A stretch of 64,000 nucleotides of DNA from Clostridium chromiireducens (GTDB lineage Bacteria; Bacillota; Clostridia; Clostridiales; Clostridiaceae): positions 1 to 64,000 of the forward strand of contig NZ_MZGT01000014.1 of NCBI RefSeq assembly GCF_002029255.1, given 5' to 3'. The notes beneath the pieces are model-generated. The model saw nothing but the letters and a program-made list of their open reading frames with translations. It did no database searches and had not been told where the DNA came from. Positions 40,279 to 48,862 of this stretch are shown piece by piece (position 1 is the first letter of the stretch; every line of letters begins with the position of its first letter). The position numbers and the translations under genes are program-made.

Positions 40279-40636
40279 TTCCTTTCCTATTTTCTTTAAT
40301 ACGAAAAACTATAAGTAGAACATAATGCGAAATAAAGCCCATCATATAATATATTACGTATTCCATATTTTTCAGAAAAGGTGACACTGTAGCAATTATA
40401 AATGCCATTCTCACGAAATACGTTGGAATTATAATCCATGCTTTATTCTTCTTCAGAAATTTTCCAATGACATAACCACTAGCTAGAAAATTTATTAAGG
40501 AAACACAAATGCCTATCATATAGATTCCTGCATTTATAAAGGTGGAAATTAAGATTATTACTAAAGATATCAATAATCCGCTTCCAAGACTATATTTTAG
40601 CGTGTGCAGAAGCAGTTTATTCACTTCTTTATTCAT
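40271..40636 (-). CDS. atpI: ATP synthase subunit I-like membrane protein
   Basis: A 121-residue protein with about four TM helices that starts the atp operon. AtpI-type proteins help assemble the c-ring or carry cations. Helices: GSGLLISLVIILISTFINAG, IYMIGICVSLINFLASGYV, AWIIIPTYFVRMAFIIATV and a final one ending in MGFISHYVLLIVF. The ATG at 40636 follows AAGGGGG; an upstream TTG is rejected. Identification rests on position and topology, since AtpI sequences diverge quickly. Confidence 0.8.
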
Positions 40637-41302
40637 ACATAACCCCCTTAACCTCAATATCAGTAATTATATCTTTATATCTTTCTTTAATAAAACACTG
40701 TTTTAAAGTAAAATTTGCTTATTTTCCGTATAAAATCAGTTTATGTCGTATTTGCTCTAAAATGCTTAGTCAATATTAGGTTTTACTTCATCTTCCTCAT
40801 TTTATGAATGTTTGTTTTTTTTTAACATCTTTTTTCAGAATTTTCTGTAATATGAATAATTTATTTTTTATTTTTGTTAACATTTTCATTCCATTTTATG
40901 TATTTTTTATTATTCAAAAACACCTTTAAATTCGGAGATATATCTACTTTTTTCTAATTTTAGGATTATAGGGCTATAATTTTTTCATCTTGATTAGTGA
41001 ATATATAACCTTATTGTTATGCAATATTTATTTTTTTTAGGCTTCATAGTTACACTATGTGATATTAAATTAACATAAGAACTTCTTATTTAGTCAGTAT
41101 TACAAAGTATTAAAAACTTTATTATGACGTTTCCTCCCCTCTTAACTTGCACTCCGAGCTAGTGCAACTTAAACTTTCTTAAAACTTTAAATTCAAACTA
41201 GCTATAATACATATAATTAAACATATTTTTTTAAATATTGTTTTTATTTTTCTCTCGGTTTTATTTTTTATACATAATTCCAATCAATAATTTTATCATA
41301 AT
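40637..41302. other. Long AT-rich gap between thlA and the atp operon
   Basis: About 670 bp without a supportable reading frame. It holds the atp operon promoter region (a TATAAT near 40668 on the minus strand with a weak -35 box). There is a perfect inverted repeat ATTATAG-GG-CTATAAT at 40965-40980 and a TTGCACT/AGTGCAA hairpin at 41147-41167. Nothing else recognised. Confidence 0.5.
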
Positions 41303-41336
41303 AAAAAAGGTTACTATGTTAGACTACATAGTAACC
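41303..41336 (-). terminator. Terminator of thlA
   Basis: GGTTACTATG/CATAGTAACC stem followed by TTTTTTATT on the minus strand. Confidence 0.9.
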
Positions 41337-41360
41337 TTTCTCAATTAATTTAAACTCTAA

Positions 41361-42542
41361 CTAAACTCTTTCAACAATAAGAGCTGTTCCAAGTCCTCCA
41401 CCAATACAAAGTGTTGCAAGCCCTCTCTTAGCATCTCTCTTTTCCATTTCATGAAGAAGAGTAACTAAAATTCTAGCTCCTGACGCTCCAACTGGATGAC
41501 CTAAAGCTATAGCTCCACCATTTACATTTACCTTAGACATATCAAAATTCAAGTCTTTAGCAACTGCTAAACTTTGAGCTGCGAAAGCTTCATTAGCTTC
41601 AATTAAGTCTAAATCTTCTATTGTTAAGTTAGCCTTTTCTAAAGCTTTTTTAGTTGCATGGAATGGTCCATATCCCATAATTGCTGGATCTAATCCTTTT
41701 GATCCATAAGAAACAATTTTAGCTAATGGCTTAAGACCTAATTCTGCCGCTTTTTCTGCACTCATAACAACAAATGCTGCTGCTCCATCATTAATTCCAG
41801 AAGCATTTCCTGCAGTTACTGTTCCTTCTTTAGCAAATGCTGGTTTCAATTTTCCTAAAGAATCAGCAGTTGTTCCGAATCTTGGGAACTCATCTGTATC
41901 AAATACTTTTGGTTCTCCTTTTCTTTGTGGAATAACAACTGGAACTATTTCATCTTTAAATCTTCCAGATTTAATTGCTGCTTCAGCTTTTTGTTGAGAT
42001 GCTGCTGCAAAAGCATCTTGCTCTTCTCTAGTTAATCCCCATTCTTTTGCAATGTTTTCTGCTGTAACACCCATATGATAGTTGTTAAATGCATCCCATA
42101 ATGCATCATTTATCATTGAGTCTACCATTTTTCCATCGCCCATTCTTTGACCCCATCTAGCATTTTTCATTAAGTATGGAGCTTGTGACATGTTTTCCAT
42201 ACCACCAGCAATGATAACTTCAGCATCTCCTGCTTTAATCATTTGAGCTGCTAAGCTAACTGCTCTAAGACCTGATCCGCAAACTTTATTTATTGTCATA
42301 GCTGAAACTTCTTGTGGTAATCCTGCTTTAATTGTTGATTGTCTTGCAGTGTTTTGTCCAAGTCCCGCTTGAATTACATTTCCCATAATAACTTCTTCAA
42401 TTAATTCTGGTTTAACTCCAGCTCTACTTACTGCTTCTTTAATTACTAAAGCTCCCAAGTCTGCTGCTGATACATCTTTTAATGCTCCACCAAAAGTACC
42501 TAATGCTGTTCTTACTGCACTTACAATAACTACGTCTCTCAT
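41361..42542 (-). CDS. thlA: Acetyl-CoA acetyltransferase (thiolase)
   Basis: Condenses two acetyl-CoA to acetoacetyl-CoA, the first step towards butyrate and butanol. The 393-residue protein has the nucleophile Cys88 ([10 protein letters not shown]), the catalytic His in [14 protein letters not shown] near 349 and Cys379 in LCIGGGLG, all intact. It sits alone between wecB and the atp operon, with a strong promoter at 42605-42633, a Rex-like operator at 42581-42598 and a strong terminator. AGGAGGTC precedes the ATG. This arrangement marks a butyrate- or solvent-forming Clostridium. Confidence 0.97.
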   Translation of the reverse strand: MRDVVIVSAVRTALGTFGGALKDVSAADLGALVIKEAVSRAGVKPELIEEVIMGNVIQAGLGQNTARQSTIKAGLPQEVSAMTINKVCGSGLRAVSLAAQMIKAGDAEVIIAGGMENMSQAPYLMKNARWGQRMGDGKMVDSMINDALWDAFNNYHMGVTAENIAKEWGLTREEQDAFAAASQQKAEAAIKSGRFKDEIVPVVIPQRKGEPKVFDTDEFPRFGTTADSLGKLKPAFAKEGTVTAGNASGINDGAAAFVVMSAEKAAELGLKPLAKIVSYGSKGLDPAIMGYGPFHATKKALEKANLTIEDLDLIEANEAFAAQSLAVAKDLNFDMSKVNVNGGAIALGHPVGASGARILVTLLHEMEKRDAKRGLATLCIGGGLGTALIVERV

Positions 42543-42580
42543 GTTTGACCTCCTAAAATCTTATAATATTTTATTAATTC

Positions 42581-42598
42581 TCGTTAAATTATTAACAT
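42581..42598. promoter_or_regulatory. Rex-like operator at thlA
   Basis: The plus strand reads TCGTTAAATTATTAACAT, matching the Firmicute Rex consensus TTGTTAANNNNTTAACAA at 12 of 14 specified positions. It covers the likely transcription start of thlA, where a bound repressor would block. Confidence 0.6.
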
Positions 42599-42604
42599 AA
42601 TTAA

Positions 42605-42633
42605 ATTATACCTGCTATCATTTCTTTTATCAA
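42605..42633 (-). promoter_or_regulatory. Strong sigma-A promoter of thlA
   Basis: Minus-strand TTGATA, 17-bp spacer, TATAAT, closely resembling the known strong thl promoter of C. acetobutylicum (TTGATA...TATAAT). Confidence 0.85.
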
Positions 42634-42661
42634 GTATAAATTGTTAAATTTTAGACAAACT

Positions 42662-43810
42662 TTATCTTTTAAATTCTTCTACTTCTTTTGAACTTAAATT
42701 AAAGTATTTCAATATAGCATCTGCAATTCTTCTTGATGCTATACCATCGCCATATGGATTAATTGATTTACTCATTTTAGAGTACGAATCCGAATTTCTA
42801 AGTAACTCATTTGCTGCCTCTACTATCGGGTCTACATCCGTTCCAACTAATTTAACAGTTCCGGCATCTACTGCTTCAGGTCTTTCTGTAACATCCCTTA
42901 ATACAAGTACTGGCTTTGCTAAATGAGGTGCTTCTTCTTGCAATCCTCCTGAATCTGTCATTACCATAAAAGACTTATTCATTAGATTATGGGTTTCTTT
43001 TGTATCTAACGGTGGTAGTAAATGAATTCGTTCTTTTCCTCCAAGTCTTTCAAATACAACATCCTTAACTACAGGATTTAAATGAACTAAGTATACTAAT
43101 TCTACGTCACTATTTTGTTCAACTATTTTATTTAACGCAATACAAATATTTTGAATTCCTTCTCCCCAATTTTCTCTCCTATGGGCAGTAATCATTATCA
43201 CTTTTTTACTAAAATCAATATTATTCAATTCTTCAGTTTCAAAAATGTAATCTTCCTCAACAGTATGCCTCATAGCATCGATTACTGTATTTCCGGTAAT
43301 ATATATATCACTTTCATTTATTCCTTCTTTTAGCAAATTCTCTTTCGAACCTTTTGTTGGTGCAAAATGTAAGTCTGCTAAACTTCCTGTTAATTTCCTA
43401 TTCATTTCTTCTGGAAACGGAAAATACTTATTAAATGTTCTAAGTCCAGCTTCAACATGCCCAACCTTAATTTGCTGATAAAATGCAGCTAGAGAGCCTG
43501 CGAATGTAGTTGTTGTATCTCCATGAACTAGTATCATGTCAGGTCTTTCTTCTTTAAACACTTCCTCTAAGCCTTCCAAAACTCTACCTGTAATTCCAGT
43601 TAACGTTTGCTTTGTTTTCATTATGTTTAAATCAAAATCAGGTTTAATATCAAATAATTCTAGAACTTGATCCAACATTTCTCTATGCTGAGCTGTTACA
43701 CAAACCTTTGATTCTATTTCTTCTCTTCTTTCTAATTCCTTTACTAAAGGTGCCATTTTTATAGCTTCGGGCCTTGTTCCAAAAATAGTAATAATCTTCT
43801 TTCTACTCAA
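42662..43810 (-). CDS. wecB: UDP-N-acetylglucosamine 2-epimerase
   Basis: Interconverts UDP-GlcNAc and UDP-ManNAc for wall polymers (teichoic-acid linkage unit or capsule). The 382-residue protein starts ITIFGTRPEAIKMAPLVKEL and contains VHGDTTTTFAGSLAAFY near 95, GHVEAGLRT near 115 and TDSGGLQEEAPHL near 300. The TTG at 43810 directly after GGAGGAAATAAA is chosen over an upstream ATG that would add an unrelated 17-residue tail. It lies in the same place as mnaA in Bacillus (between upp and atp). Confidence 0.95.
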   Translation of the reverse strand: MSRKKIITIFGTRPEAIKMAPLVKELERREEIESKVCVTAQHREMLDQVLELFDIKPDFDLNIMKTKQTLTGITGRVLEGLEEVFKEERPDMILVHGDTTTTFAGSLAAFYQQIKVGHVEAGLRTFNKYFPFPEEMNRKLTGSLADLHFAPTKGSKENLLKEGINESDIYITGNTVIDAMRHTVEEDYIFETEELNNIDFSKKVIMITAHRRENWGEGIQNICIALNKIVEQNSDVELVYLVHLNPVVKDVVFERLGGKERIHLLPPLDTKETHNLMNKSFMVMTDSGGLQEEAPHLAKPVLVLRDVTERPEAVDAGTVKLVGTDVDPIVEAANELLRNSDSYSKMSKSINPYGDGIASRRIADAILKYFNLSSKEVEEFKR

Positions 43811-43966
43811 TTTATTTCCTCCTATATATAAGCTATTATAGATTTTAATCACCTTGTGCATATATTTAAATTTGACACGAATCTACCTAGAATTTTCAAA
43901 TCCTAAAAATAAACCCAACTCGCATATGCTTGTTGGATAATATAAATGCTAAAATCCTAATAAACT

Positions 43967-44461
43967 CTAGTAACCTGCATCCTTCATAATTTTTAAAGAA
44001 TCATCATTTTCTATCCATGAATTCACACTTATTTCTCTACATTCATCTTTAGAATCTCTTATAATAACATAAGCAATTCCCGAATTAATTATTAATCGCT
44101 TGCACATTGAACAGGAATTAGCATCTTTAACATATTCTTTTGTATTTGCATCTTTTCCAACTAAATATAAAGTAGCTCCTATCATATCTTTTCTAGAAGC
44201 ACTTATAATTGCATTAGCTTCACTATGTACACTTCTACAAAGTTCATACTGTTTTCCTCTTGGAATTTTGTGTTCTTCTCTTATGCAACTGTTTAAATCA
44301 ATGCAATTCTTTCTACCTCTAGGAGCACCTGTATATCCAGTAGAAATTATTTCATCATTTTTAACAATTATTGAACCATAATTTCTTCTTAAACAAGTTC
44401 CTCTTTCTAAGACTGTTTCAGCAATATCTAAATAATAATTCTGTTTATCACGTCTCTCCAT
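43967..44461 (-). CDS. Deoxycytidylate deaminase (ComEB family)
   Basis: Converts dCMP to dUMP, feeding thymidylate synthesis. The 164-residue zinc protein has the catalytic HSEANAII motif (near residue 79) and SCSMCKRLII (near 113) for the second zinc Cys pair. TGAPRGRKNC near 40 is also typical. It lies between upp and wecB among nucleotide genes. Cytidine deaminase-like tRNA enzymes are the alternative, but length and motif spacing fit dCMP deaminase. Confidence 0.9.
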   Translation of the reverse strand: MERRDKQNYYLDIAETVLERGTCLRRNYGSIIVKNDEIISTGYTGAPRGRKNCIDLNSCIREEHKIPRGKQYELCRSVHSEANAIISASRKDMIGATLYLVGKDANTKEYVKDANSCSMCKRLIINSGIAYVIIRDSKDECREISVNSWIENDDSLKIMKDAGY

Positions 44462-44502
44462 TTTACCATCCCCAAAATCAAGTTGTGCCAGGTTACTTAA
44501 AG

Positions 44503-44525
44503 AACAAAGAGCAAAGCTCTTTGTT
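44503..44525. terminator. Inverted repeat between upp and the dCMP deaminase gene
   Basis: AACAAAGAGC/GCTCTTTGTT, a perfect 10-bp stem with an AAA loop, about 90 bp past the upp stop. Weak T-tract on the minus strand. Confidence 0.4.
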
Positions 44526-44615
44526 AATTAATTTAACAGTAAATAAATCTAATATATTTATAAGTCTAAAGACCTCTTAAATATTATTCTTAAAATGAAC
44601 ATAGATTTAGTACCA

Positions 44616-45245
44616 CTACTTAGTTCCAAATAATCTATCTCCTGCATCACCAAGACCTGGTACAATATATCCATTTTCATTCAATTTCTCGTCTATAGAA
44701 GCTAAGTAAATATCAACATCATCATGAGCTTTTTGTATTGCTTCAATTCCTTCTGGAGCTCCCACTAAACACATGAGTTTCATATTTTTAGCACCTCTAT
44801 TTTTTAGCATCGTTAGAGCATCTATTGATGATCCTCCTGTTGCAAGCATTGGATCAACAACTATTATATCTCTTTCAGCAATATCTTGCGGCAACTTACA
44901 GAAGTATTCTACTGGTTGAAGTGTTTCTTCATCTCTATATAATCCGATATGTCCAACCTTTGCTGCTGGAATCAAGTTAATTATTCCATCTACCATACCA
45001 AGACCAGCTCTTAGAATGGGAACAACTGCAATCTTCTTACCTGCAAGCATTTTACATCTTGCTATAGCCACCGGCGTTTTTACATCTACTTCTTCCATAT
45101 TTAAATCTCTCGTAACTTCATAGGCCATTAACATAGAAATTTCTTCAACTAATTTTCTAAAATCTTTCGACCCTGTTTCTTCATTTCTTAAAATTGCTAA
45201 TTTATGTAATATTAGCGGGTGATTTATTTCTGTAACTTTACTCAT
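44616..45245 (-). CDS. upp: Uracil phosphoribosyltransferase
   Basis: Salvages uracil to UMP using PRPP. The 209-residue protein shows [20 protein letters not shown] near 65, the PRPP loop [15 protein letters not shown] near 125, and the C-terminal [17 protein letters not shown] uracil-binding end. The ATG at 45245 follows GGAGGAATAAAG, so a longer upstream start is rejected. It is downstream of rpiB, with the 40-bp triple repeat in between. Confidence 0.96.
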   Translation of the reverse strand: MSKVTEINHPLILHKLAILRNEETGSKDFRKLVEEISMLMAYEVTRDLNMEEVDVKTPVAIARCKMLAGKKIAVVPILRAGLGMVDGIINLIPAAKVGHIGLYRDEETLQPVEYFCKLPQDIAERDIIVVDPMLATGGSSIDALTMLKNRGAKNMKLMCLVGAPEGIEAIQKAHDDVDIYLASIDEKLNENGYIVPGLGDAGDRLFGTK

Positions 45246-45301
45246 CTTTATTCCTCCACGTTTAACTTTCATATTTATTCTCTCACATTATGTGATTTTT
45301 T

Positions 45302-45425
45302 CTAATTAAATGATCCTAATTGCAGCATAGCTGCTTTTTTCTAATATAAATGATCTTAATTGCAGCATAGCTGCTTTTTTCTAATATAAATGATCTTAAT
45401 TGCAGCATAGCTGCTTTTTTCTAAT
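45302..45425. repeat. Three tandem 40-bp repeats between rpiB and upp
   Basis: The block TGCAGCATAGCTGCTTTTTT starts at 45321, 45361 and 45401 (period 40), separated by CTAATATAAATGATCTTAAT. The first unit differs at a few bases. Each unit carries a GCAGC-ATA-GCTGC hairpin with a T6 run on the plus strand, opposite to the direction of the flanking genes. The last unit overlaps the rpiB stop codon. Confidence 0.95.
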
Positions 45426-45870
45426 GTGTATATTTTTTTTCAATTTCTGAAATTTTATCTATTCTATTTTGGTGTCTATCCCCTTCAAATTTAGCTGTAA
45501 TAAAAGTCTTTACTATATCTAAAGCAAGACCAGCTCCGACTACTCTTTGGCCCATTGTTAAAATATTTGCATTATTATGTTCTCTTGTTGCATGTGCGCT
45601 AAAAGTATCAGAACATAACGCTGCTCTAATTCCTGGAACTTTATTCGCTGCAATGCTAATTCCTATTCCAGTACCACAAATTAATATACCAAATTCGAAC
45701 TCTTTTGATACGACTGCTTCTGCTACAGGTAATGCAATGTCAGGGTAATCGCAAGAATTAGTAGAGTGAGTCCCAAAATCTTTCACTTCATGATTTTCAC
45801 TTTCTAAAAACTTGATAATCTCGTTTTTTAATTCAAATCCACCATGGTCACATCCAATTGCAATTTTCAT
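45421..45870 (-). CDS. rpiB: Ribose-5-phosphate isomerase B
   Basis: Interconverts ribose 5-phosphate and ribulose 5-phosphate. The 149-residue LacAB/RpiB protein starts MKIAIGCDHGGFELK, with Cys66-region motif ICGTGIGISIAANK and TMGQRVVGAGLALDIV. The ATG at 45870 is chosen for the conserved N-terminus (GGGAGATGG upstream); an ATG six codons earlier lies within that site. The stop codon TAG lies inside the first base pairs of the tandem repeat. Confidence 0.94.
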   Translation of the reverse strand: MKIAIGCDHGGFELKNEIIKFLESENHEVKDFGTHSTNSCDYPDIALPVAEAVVSKEFEFGILICGTGIGISIAANKVPGIRAALCSDTFSAHATREHNNANILTMGQRVVGAGLALDIVKTFITAKFEGDRHQNRIDKISEIEKKYTH

Positions 45871-45939
45871 AATCAAACCATCTCCCATTAATATTTAATC
45901 TTAAATTTAGTTTATGTCAAATATATTGATTATATATAA

Positions 45940-46989
45940 CTATACATCTATGATATCAAATCCTGCAGCCTTATTTAATCTATTCATAATAGCTATACCT
46001 AAACCTTCTTCTTTATATCCTTCTGCTAGAATTAAATCCGCATTTAAATCATCACATTTTCTTAAAGCTTCAAATAGACTTTTAGCAACTGTCGCTAAAT
46101 TAAATATACTTCCCATAACTATGCAATCACCCTCTGTATATTCATTCACATTTTCTTCGACAGTAAGAATACAAACATTTTTACCTTTTTCTATATTATA
46201 GTGTACCATTTCTTTTATTTTTTCAATAGTTTTTTTTCTTTCTCCGGAAATTATTGTCACTTTGGCATTTGGTGCATAATGTTTATATTTCATTCCTGGG
46301 GCCTTCGGTTTCAATCCCTCCCTGGGTTTCTCCATTATAGCTTTATCTATTTCAATTGATGAATCTATTTCTTTAAGCATTTCCAACGTAATACCGCCCG
46401 GACGCAGAACTATAGGAGGGACCACAGTGCAATCAACAATTGTAGACTCTACTCCTACATCACTTTGCGCTCCTCCTAGAATACAGTCTACTTTTCCATC
46501 TAAATCCTCAACACATCTTTGAAAATCTGTAGGACTTGGTCTTCCACTTATATTAGCTGAAGGAGCGGCAATTGTGGTATTTGATAATTCAATTAGCTTT
46601 CTAGCTATTTCATTATCCGGCATTCTGATACCAATAGAATTCAAATCTGCACTAGTCACATTGGGTATTATGCCCTTTTTTCTTAAAATTATTGTAAGCG
46701 GTCCTGGCCAAAACTTATTTATAAGTTTATTAGCCACTTCTGGAATTTCCATAACATATGGCTCTATATTTTTTGATGCCACATGGATTATTAACGGATT
46801 ATCTTGAGGCCTACCTTTTGCTTTAAATATCTTTTCAACCGCAGTTTCATTAAGAGCATCTGCCCCTAGCCCATAAACTGTTTCTGTCGGAAAAACGACT
46901 GTCCCTCCATTTTTAATAAATTCTGCCGCTTCTCTTATCTTTTCCTCATCTTCCTTAACATCCTTAATTATACTAAACTTAGTTTCCAC
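45940..46989 (-). CDS. L-threonylcarbamoyladenylate synthase (Sua5 type)
   Basis: Makes threonylcarbamoyl-AMP, the intermediate for the t6A modification of tRNAs that read ANN codons. The 349-residue protein has the YrdC/TsaC domain (GGTVVFPTETVYGLGADA near 28; SANISGRPSPT near 143) and a C-terminal Sua5 domain (GMKYKHYAPNAKVTII onward). The GTG start follows AGGAGGTAG. It corresponds to ywlC in the Bacillus gene order. Confidence 0.95.
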   Translation of the reverse strand: METKFSIIKDVKEDEEKIREAAEFIKNGGTVVFPTETVYGLGADALNETAVEKIFKAKGRPQDNPLIIHVASKNIEPYVMEIPEVANKLINKFWPGPLTIILRKKGIIPNVTSADLNSIGIRMPDNEIARKLIELSNTTIAAPSANISGRPSPTDFQRCVEDLDGKVDCILGGAQSDVGVESTIVDCTVVPPIVLRPGGITLEMLKEIDSSIEIDKAIMEKPREGLKPKAPGMKYKHYAPNAKVTIISGERKKTIEKIKEMVHYNIEKGKNVCILTVEENVNEYTEGDCIVMGSIFNLATVAKSLFEALRKCDDLNADLILAEGYKEEGLGIAIMNRLNKAAGFDIIDV

Positions 46990-47028
46990 CTTTTCTACCT
47001 CCTTTCTTCTTTTTATATGTCTTATTTC

Positions 47029-47616
47029 TTAAACTATGAGCTGTCCCCTGGCTATTTTTATATTTTGTATACTATCATCAGTATAAGTAGCTTTAACACA
47101 ATTCCTGTATATAGAATCCAATAGTAAATACTTCTTCAATCCACCTCTCTTGATTACCTGCAAATAATAATCTCTCTGAGGATTAATTTGTTTAACGACA
47201 TTGTACTCTTCTGCAATTTGTGGGTATCTTTTAAGGACATTCGGGTCAATTAACCTCAACCCTCTGTTTTTAAACTTTACACTTGTTACCAAAACAATTT
47301 CTAAATCATAGTCTGATTTGTTTGTATGTACTAAAATAACTTTATCACATATAATTAATGATTCCTTAGATAAAATTCCAACTTTAAAAATCAATCTATT
47401 ACTAGAATATCTATATTCCACTTTGTAAGCATTCATTTTAATTATGATAGATATAATAATCAAAATTTCAATAAAAACAACATAACTTGTGTAAAATATA
47501 GTAGTTAATCCAGTCACTATTAATATTAGCGGAAGAACACTCCCAATAATAACCATAATAATTAAAAACATCTTCAAATGTAATCTTTCCTTTTTTATAG
47601 CTTTATATATATCCAT
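47029..47616 (-). CDS. Membrane protein with a PH-like domain
   Basis: A 195-residue protein with two TM helices (about 15-38 and 42-60) then a soluble beta-rich domain beginning NAYKVEYRYSSNRLIFKVGIL, typical of small bacterial membrane PH-like proteins. No enzyme motif. It lies between prfA and the Sua5 gene on the same strand and is likely co-transcribed. Its function is unknown. Confidence 0.65.
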   Translation of the reverse strand: MDIYKAIKKERLHLKMFLIIMVIIGSVLPLILIVTGLTTIFYTSYVVFIEILIIISIIIKMNAYKVEYRYSSNRLIFKVGILSKESLIICDKVILVHTNKSDYDLEIVLVTSVKFKNRGLRLIDPNVLKRYPQIAEEYNVVKQINPQRDYYLQVIKRGGLKKYLLLDSIYRNCVKATYTDDSIQNIKIARGQLIV

Positions 47617-47639
47617 ATTTAGTCCCCCAAATTACTTTT

Positions 47640-47668
47640 AAAGCCCTACATATACAATGCAAGGCTTT
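47640..47668 (-). terminator. Terminator-like hairpin after prfA
   Basis: AAAGCC/GGCTTT stem with further TGCA/TGTA pairing, a few bases past the prfA stop. It could attenuate rather than stop the downstream genes. Confidence 0.5.
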
Positions 47669-47680
47669 ATTGAGTAATTA

Positions 47681-48763
47681 TTACATTTGTGTATTTCCCA
47701 TTAACTTCATTTTCTCAGCCTGATCTTCTGTAATAAGTGCATTTATCATTTCGTCAAGATCTCCACTTAAGAATGCGTCTAATTTATATAAAGTTAATCC
47801 TATTCTGTGGTCAGTAACTCTTCCTTGTGGATAATTATATGTCCTTATTCTTTCACTTCTATCCCCTGTACCAACTTGACTTTTTCTATCTTCAGCTATT
47901 CCTTCTGCTCTTTCTCTCTCTGCTTGTTCATAAAGCCTTGATTTTAAAACCTTCATAGCCTTTTCTTTATTTTTCAATTGTGATTTTTCATCTTGGCATG
48001 AAACTACAAGACCTGTTGGTAAGTGAGTAATTCTTACAGCTGAATCTGTAGTATTAACGCACTGTCCCCCATTTCCCGAAGCTCTGAACACGTCAATTCT
48101 AACATCTTTATCTGCTACTTCTATTTCAACATCATCTACTTCTGGCAGAACTGCTACTGTAGCAGTTGATGTATGAATTCTTCCACTTGATTCAGTATCT
48201 GGAACTCTTTGTACTCTATGAACGCCACTTTCATATTTCAATTTAGAGTACGCTCCGTTACCTTTAATCATAAATACAACTTCTTTAAACCCACCAAGAT
48301 CTGTTTCGTTTAAACTCATAATTTCTGTAGACCATCTTTGAGTTTCCGCATATCTAGTGTACATTCTAAATAAGTTATATGCAAATAGTGCGGCCTCTTC
48401 TCCACCTGCGCCCCCTCTGATTTCAACAAATACATTTTTATCATCGTTAGGGTCTTTTGGAAGTAATAAAATTTGAATTTCTCTTTCTAATTCAGATTCC
48501 CTATTTGTGAGATCAGATATTTCTTCATTTAACATCTCTCTCATTTCTTTATCACTTTCACCACTTAGCATTTCCTTGTTAGCTTTTAAATCTTCAGTTA
48601 CTTTTTTATAATCTCTGTAGGCATTTACGATAATCTCTAAATCTGCATGTTCCTTACAAAGTTTTCTCCATTCATTTTGGTTTTGCATAATTGATGGATC
48701 ACTAATTTTAACTGATAATTCATCATATTTATTTTCTATAAAGTCTAATCTATCTAATAACAT
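47681..48763 (-). CDS. prfA: Peptide chain release factor 1
   Basis: Recognises UAA and UAG and releases the peptide. The 360-residue protein has the GGQ motif in [17 protein letters not shown] near 230 and the RF signature [18 protein letters not shown] near 107. It is downstream of the PrmC fusion that methylates its GGQ glutamine, a natural functional pair. Confidence 0.97.
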   Translation of the reverse strand: MLLDRLDFIENKYDELSVKISDPSIMQNQNEWRKLCKEHADLEIIVNAYRDYKKVTEDLKANKEMLSGESDKEMREMLNEEISDLTNRESELEREIQILLLPKDPNDDKNVFVEIRGGAGGEEAALFAYNLFRMYTRYAETQRWSTEIMSLNETDLGGFKEVVFMIKGNGAYSKLKYESGVHRVQRVPDTESSGRIHTSTATVAVLPEVDDVEIEVADKDVRIDVFRASGNGGQCVNTTDSAVRITHLPTGLVVSCQDEKSQLKNKEKAMKVLKSRLYEQAERERAEGIAEDRKSQVGTGDRSERIRTYNYPQGRVTDHRIGLTLYKLDAFLSGDLDEMINALITEDQAEKMKLMGNTQM

Positions 48764-48862
48764 TTAATCACTCCGTACTTTTTTTTTCACATTTCTACAT
48801 TATATCATATTTTATGTGGTTAACCAACTAGCCATTTTTTTAATTTGAGTTTTTATATTTAA

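Noticed and set aside
45302-45425. Possible CRISPR array
   Set aside because: Repeats and intervening DNA are both repeated (period 40), so there are no unique spacers, and no cas gene is near.
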